Virus record (IMG/VR): IMGVR_UViG_3300050821_001314
Coordinates: 1 to 49,153 of that record
DNA length: 49,153 bases
From: a virus
Reading direction: 5' to 3' (one strand)
In this document: positions 47,201 to 49,153 of the stretch, in pieces
Position numbering within the stretch: the stretch's first letter is position 1
Layout of the letters: the number at the start of each line of letters is the position of its first letter
Notes under the pieces: generated by a model
Told to the model about the DNA's origin: nothing
Databases searched by the model: none
Seen by the model: the letters and a program-made list of their open reading frames with translations, nothing else
Program-made: the position numbers and the translations under genes

Positions 47201-49153
47201 AGACTGGCTGATTGGTAGTAGGGTCTTGCGCCGTGGTGCCTATCTGAATCTGCGTTGCACCAGGTCCGGGGACTGTCTGGCAAATAATTAGATTCGACGA
47301 GCCGCACGTCCCTGTCCCGGTGGAACTGAATCCCAACGAAGGAACGATGGTCTTGCCGAGGGCTGGGCAGTCGTTTCCGTAGATGGTCAGATGTCCAGAC
47401 TGACAAGGGAGATATTCCAACAGGTAGCTCTGCCCGTAAACACTTGAAAGTCCAGTAGGCTTTGTCCAGGTAATTGTGCAAGTCCCCGTGCCGCTTGTCG
47501 GCCCAATACATCCGGTGGGCGATGCGTGCGAGCACCCAGTTCCTGTGCAACCCGTGACTGAGAATGAGAGCGGCGTCAAGGAAGGTACGCTGGGGCTAAT
47601 CGTTTGCGCGAATGCACCGTTTTGCGAACCGTTGGCGATGATGTAGTTGATGCCCTGCTGAATCATGTGCGAGCCGAGTTCAATTTGCATCGACGCATCG
47701 AGCGTAGTTATCACGGAAGCGAAGATTGGATACCACTGTACTGCTCCGGTAAGGTCGGCAATGTTGTTCGACATAAGCGACATGCCATCGATGGCAAACC
47801 AGTTGGTTAAAGTGTGGCATCCAGTAGGACAAGCTAACAAACAGTTAGAACTGGAAGTGCATCCGGGAGATGTTGCCGGATAATCTATCGGCGGCGCGTA
47901 GATACAGCCGGAACCAGTAAAACTACCTGAGTTTACGCAATGTTCCGCGAGAGTGGAAAGCCCTCCCGCATACATCACATTCCGCATGCCCCAATCCGAG
48001 ACAACCGAGTTCGTATTCGCAGGAACGCCGCTACCCGTGGCGCTGGCGAATGATGTCGCTCCGTTTACGAAGTAATATCCACCGGAGGCAGAAGCAGGGC
48101 CGACGGCTACATGCCAGTTCGGACCAAGCAGGCTGGTTATGAATTGCCATGCGTCATAAAGTCCGTTGATGTAAGTGCCGCGCTGGAATGTCGTACCTGT
48201 GCGGTATTGAGATGTGTTCGTCATGCTGTCGGCACACGGAGCCACTGTCCCAGAACAGTTATTTTCTTCCTGCCCCGGTCGCATGAATCCGGTTAGCGGT
48301 GAGGTGCCTTCCGAGCATAGGTCGGCTGGCTTCGATTGTGACGGGTCAATACAGCTTGTCGGACTGGTACTGCTTGTCTCGGGCCAACCTGCTGGGAATC
48401 CTCCACGAATAAAGGGAGCCATTGCGCCCACGGCTAGCTCATTTAACATCGCGCTCATCGGAGTAGTGGAACCTATTGCGGTCCCAGGGACGTTGTAGCT
48501 GCCAGCCTGCCAACCCGCCGCCGTGTCTGCGTCCGCGTCGTTCCATTGCAGCAAATGAAATGCGGTAGAGGCTGCGTCGGACTCCCACTCACCGCAAGCG
48601 CGGGTTCCGTTGCAGTGGCCGTGACCGGCAGAACTATTGCTTGATTGGTTGGAATAAGAATTAGCGAAGGTCACATAGGGATTCAGGAAGGTGTCTTTGT
48701 ACCCTTGCAGAACCTGCTCGTGCGCCCACTCGTCGCCAGTCAAATCATAGTAATAAGGCAGTCCCCACCAATGTGAGTGCTCAAATCCATCAAGGGCATC
48801 CAGCCAGTTGCGGGAGCCTTGATTCCACATCGTTGTACTCACGCTCATGTTGGAAATTTGAGGCCAGCCCGCTAGCGTGAAATTGAGCGCGTCACAGAGG
48901 GTCATCGAAGTCGCAGTACAGCCTAAGCCGGACATTTGCTGGCGGAATCCAGCGCTAGTTCCAGATGTGCATGTCGAAGTGAATGGTGACACGCTATTGG
49001 AGCATGAGTCAGAGCGCGGAATGCTATGTTCGATTATCATGCGATACCAACCGGCTGCCCAAATCATCCTGCCTGGATTGGAGTCCGCGAGCGTTCCTGA
49101 ACCACGTTGCAACCAGTTCCGCATGAAGCTAAAGCGTTGCTCGAATTGGCTAC
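44271..49153 (-). CDS. Giant secreted protein, C-terminal part (ASH domains and beta-helix)
   Basis: Residues about 762-2388 of the gene that begins at 2381 on the left side. The region near residues 800-900 (SHWWGLPYYYDLTGDEWAHE, ACGEWESDAASTAFHLL) resembles the alpha/alpha barrel of polysaccharide lyases. Two ASH/choice-of-anchor-D-type repeats follow at about 1487-1680 (STMGDFSQTNTCGVSLTAGA). A right-handed beta-helix occupies about 1680-2110 (VLVPSGTCTWTSPLIYNP). A third ASH repeat ends the protein (about 2270-2388). The whole suggests a polysaccharide-binding and -cleaving protein. Enzyme assignment is inference. Confidence 0.8.
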   Translation of the reverse strand, partial: SQFEQRFSFMRNWLQRGSGTLADSNPGRMIWAAGWYRMIIEHSIPRSDSCSNSVSPFTSTCTSGTSAGFRQQMSGLGCTATSMTLCDALNFTLAGWPQISNMSVSTTMWNQGSRNWLDALDGFEHSHWWGLPYYYDLTGDEWAHEQVLQGYKDTFLNPYVTFANSYSNQSSNSSAGHGHCNGTRACGEWESDAASTAFHLLQWNDADADTAAGWQAGSYNVPGTAIGSTTPMSAMLNELAVGAMAPFIRGGFPAGWPETSSTSPTSCIDPSQSKPADLCSEGTSPLTGFMRPGQEENNCSGTVAPCADSMTNTSQYRTGTTFQRGTYINGLYDAWQFITSLLGPNWHVAVGPASASGGYYFVNGATSFASATGSGVPANTNSVVSDWGMRNVMYAGGLSTLAEHCVNSGSFTGSGCIYAPPIDYPATSPGCTSSSNCLLACPTGCHTLTNWFAIDGMSLMSNNIADLTGAVQWYPIFASVITTLDASMQIELGSHMIQQGINYIIANGSQNGAFAQTISPSVPSLTPLSFSVTGCTGTGCSHASPTGCIGPTSGTGTCTITWTKPTGLSSVYGQSYLLEYLPCQSGHLTIYGNDCPALGKTIVPSLGFSSTGTGTCGSSNLIICQTVPGPGATQIQIGTTAQDPTTNQPVFAAVPLPDCGNGNVPCPGYNSVVPGTGCTVTCVYTFNTQPNVTYQFYLAAYGTSAASLVPTSQAFYSAAVGTSSGDSPRTFTLTAGSSNLASLVISTMGDFSQTNTCGVSLTAGASCTISVIFTATATGSRTGTVVATYTGGSLSSTLSGFGLAAGSVIIIPPNPCVLSLPATANGTCTFQSQTVGLPSSDSPEPETLSNTSGAAATSLSTSFTGADPGDFTSPSTTCGSSLANNSICQINTTFTPAIVGARTANLKVSYGGGGGPTIGPLADCNEPTLATALTSVSADNTTVLVPSGTCTWTSPLIYNPTFTTYVIFGNGGTTTLNDAVIHSSGSMFQIQIPVGKTFRISGATIQPLSTNPANYLDDMVSVLGTCNSSGCPNFRLDHMVFTGSTGSTWNSGSGWQMDVADVFGVADHNTVTYPSGGGIFGNVSHASYLGVGQYGDNSWTQPDSLGTNNAFYFEDNTITAGGSAPQPALIVDCDHSAFGAQHVGACRMVLRHNTLISAGGTVHGTESGGRSRGGRQIEIYGNQFTCNTTAGCSNGFQARSGVVYEFGNTYTTGSGSFFNGFLQLAEFRRWANLGGWDTCNGAGPWDNNDGVVYATGTITATSGSGGAHTLVVTDTSQSWTTNQWAPGNGSAYSIVNLTLGNTYGWEISSSTSNSVSSTLYSQDSYNSWPVFNVGDTYQILKSSVCIDQPSRILSTLLSGATPPTGWVNEVLDPSYEWNDTLSPGSIINFGLMGSQTLSLIANRDWYQESATSQTANTSPTSPFNGTSGTGWGIGANRPISCSLSVSYFATNVGSQGTLYQCQSGAWVSIYQPYTYPHPLTTSSGGSVSAPLAGTGLGATVTLAPSTYAFNSTVAGSGNSSDSPQTFIFTNGTAGTVTPGTVSLSNAVDFNIQSNGCTAPVTAGNTCLVTVNFSPAITDIGTLTSTLSIAFTGASGSPVTAALSGVSTSPTTVFPNNPITPMGVAIK
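49057..49153. repeat. Right copy of 97-bp terminal direct repeat
   Basis: Identical to bases 1-97. It closes the map into a circle of 49,056 bp and lets the reading frame of the giant gene continue without interruption. The unique map therefore ends at 49056. Confidence 0.95.

Noticed and set aside
1-49153. Search for tRNA genes, CRISPR arrays, integrase with att site, lysogeny repressor, DNA polymerase, IS elements
   Set aside because: No cloverleaf, spaced repeat array or matching protein motif was found by eye; the two resolvase/nuclease genes are not integrases.

Overview
The window is one tailed-phage genome and almost certainly complete. Bases 1-97 are repeated exactly at 49057-49153, so the contig closes into a circle of about 49,056 bp, as expected for a circularly permuted, headful-packaged genome. 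All genes I can support lie on the minus strand, tightly packed with ATGA, GTGA or TAATG overlaps. The structural order (small terminase, large terminase, portal, scaffold, coat, head-tail adaptor, nozzle-like protein, internal proteins, tailspikes) follows the P22-type short-tailed plan, so I read it as a podovirus-like phage. The host is not shown directly. Tail proteins rich in ASH/choice-of-anchor-D-type domains, and Sec signals ending in AxA-Q or AxG-Q, resemble secreted proteins of soil Acidobacteriota; that assignment is inference.

Layout in the direction of transcription (falling coordinates). 43.8-40.3 kb: lysis genes (several small membrane proteins, a two-TM holin candidate, an M15 peptidase endolysin), a Tat-type lipoprotein, a papain-like cysteine protease and an Ig-like protein. 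Near 40.2 kb is a near-consensus sigma-70 promoter with a 12-bp palindrome between its -35 and -10 boxes; it drives the early region, whose second gene is a ribbon-helix-helix protein. 40.1-29.5 kb: many small early genes, with Erf annealing protein, YqaJ/lambda-type exonuclease, a radical SAM protein, a winged-helix replication-type protein, two free-standing homing-type endonucleases, a solo LuxR-type HTH and a RusA-type resolvase. 29.5-19.8 kb: terminases, a string of small proteins, portal, scaffold and coat. 19.7-16.4 kb: an endonuclease-VII-type HNH gene, a phage GroES co-chaperonin, a zinc-ribbon protein and the head-tail adaptor. 16.4-8.0 kb: tail and internal/ejection proteins. 8.0-1 kb and, across the contig join, 49.1-43.8 kb: two beta-structured tail proteins, a 2,388-aa multidomain protein cut in two by the window ends, and a small tail-fibre-like protein.

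The most unusual feature is that these last four contiguous genes, including the tailspike-like ones, all begin with a Sec-type signal peptide. Their products should leave the cytoplasm, which is not normal for virion proteins. I also found about fifteen coding sequences shorter than 60 codons that fill gene junctions, many of them single-TM or zinc-binding microproteins. I saw no integrase, lysogeny repressor, DNA polymerase, tRNA or CRISPR array. The phage probably uses the host replisome and looks lytic, though this absence is weak evidence.
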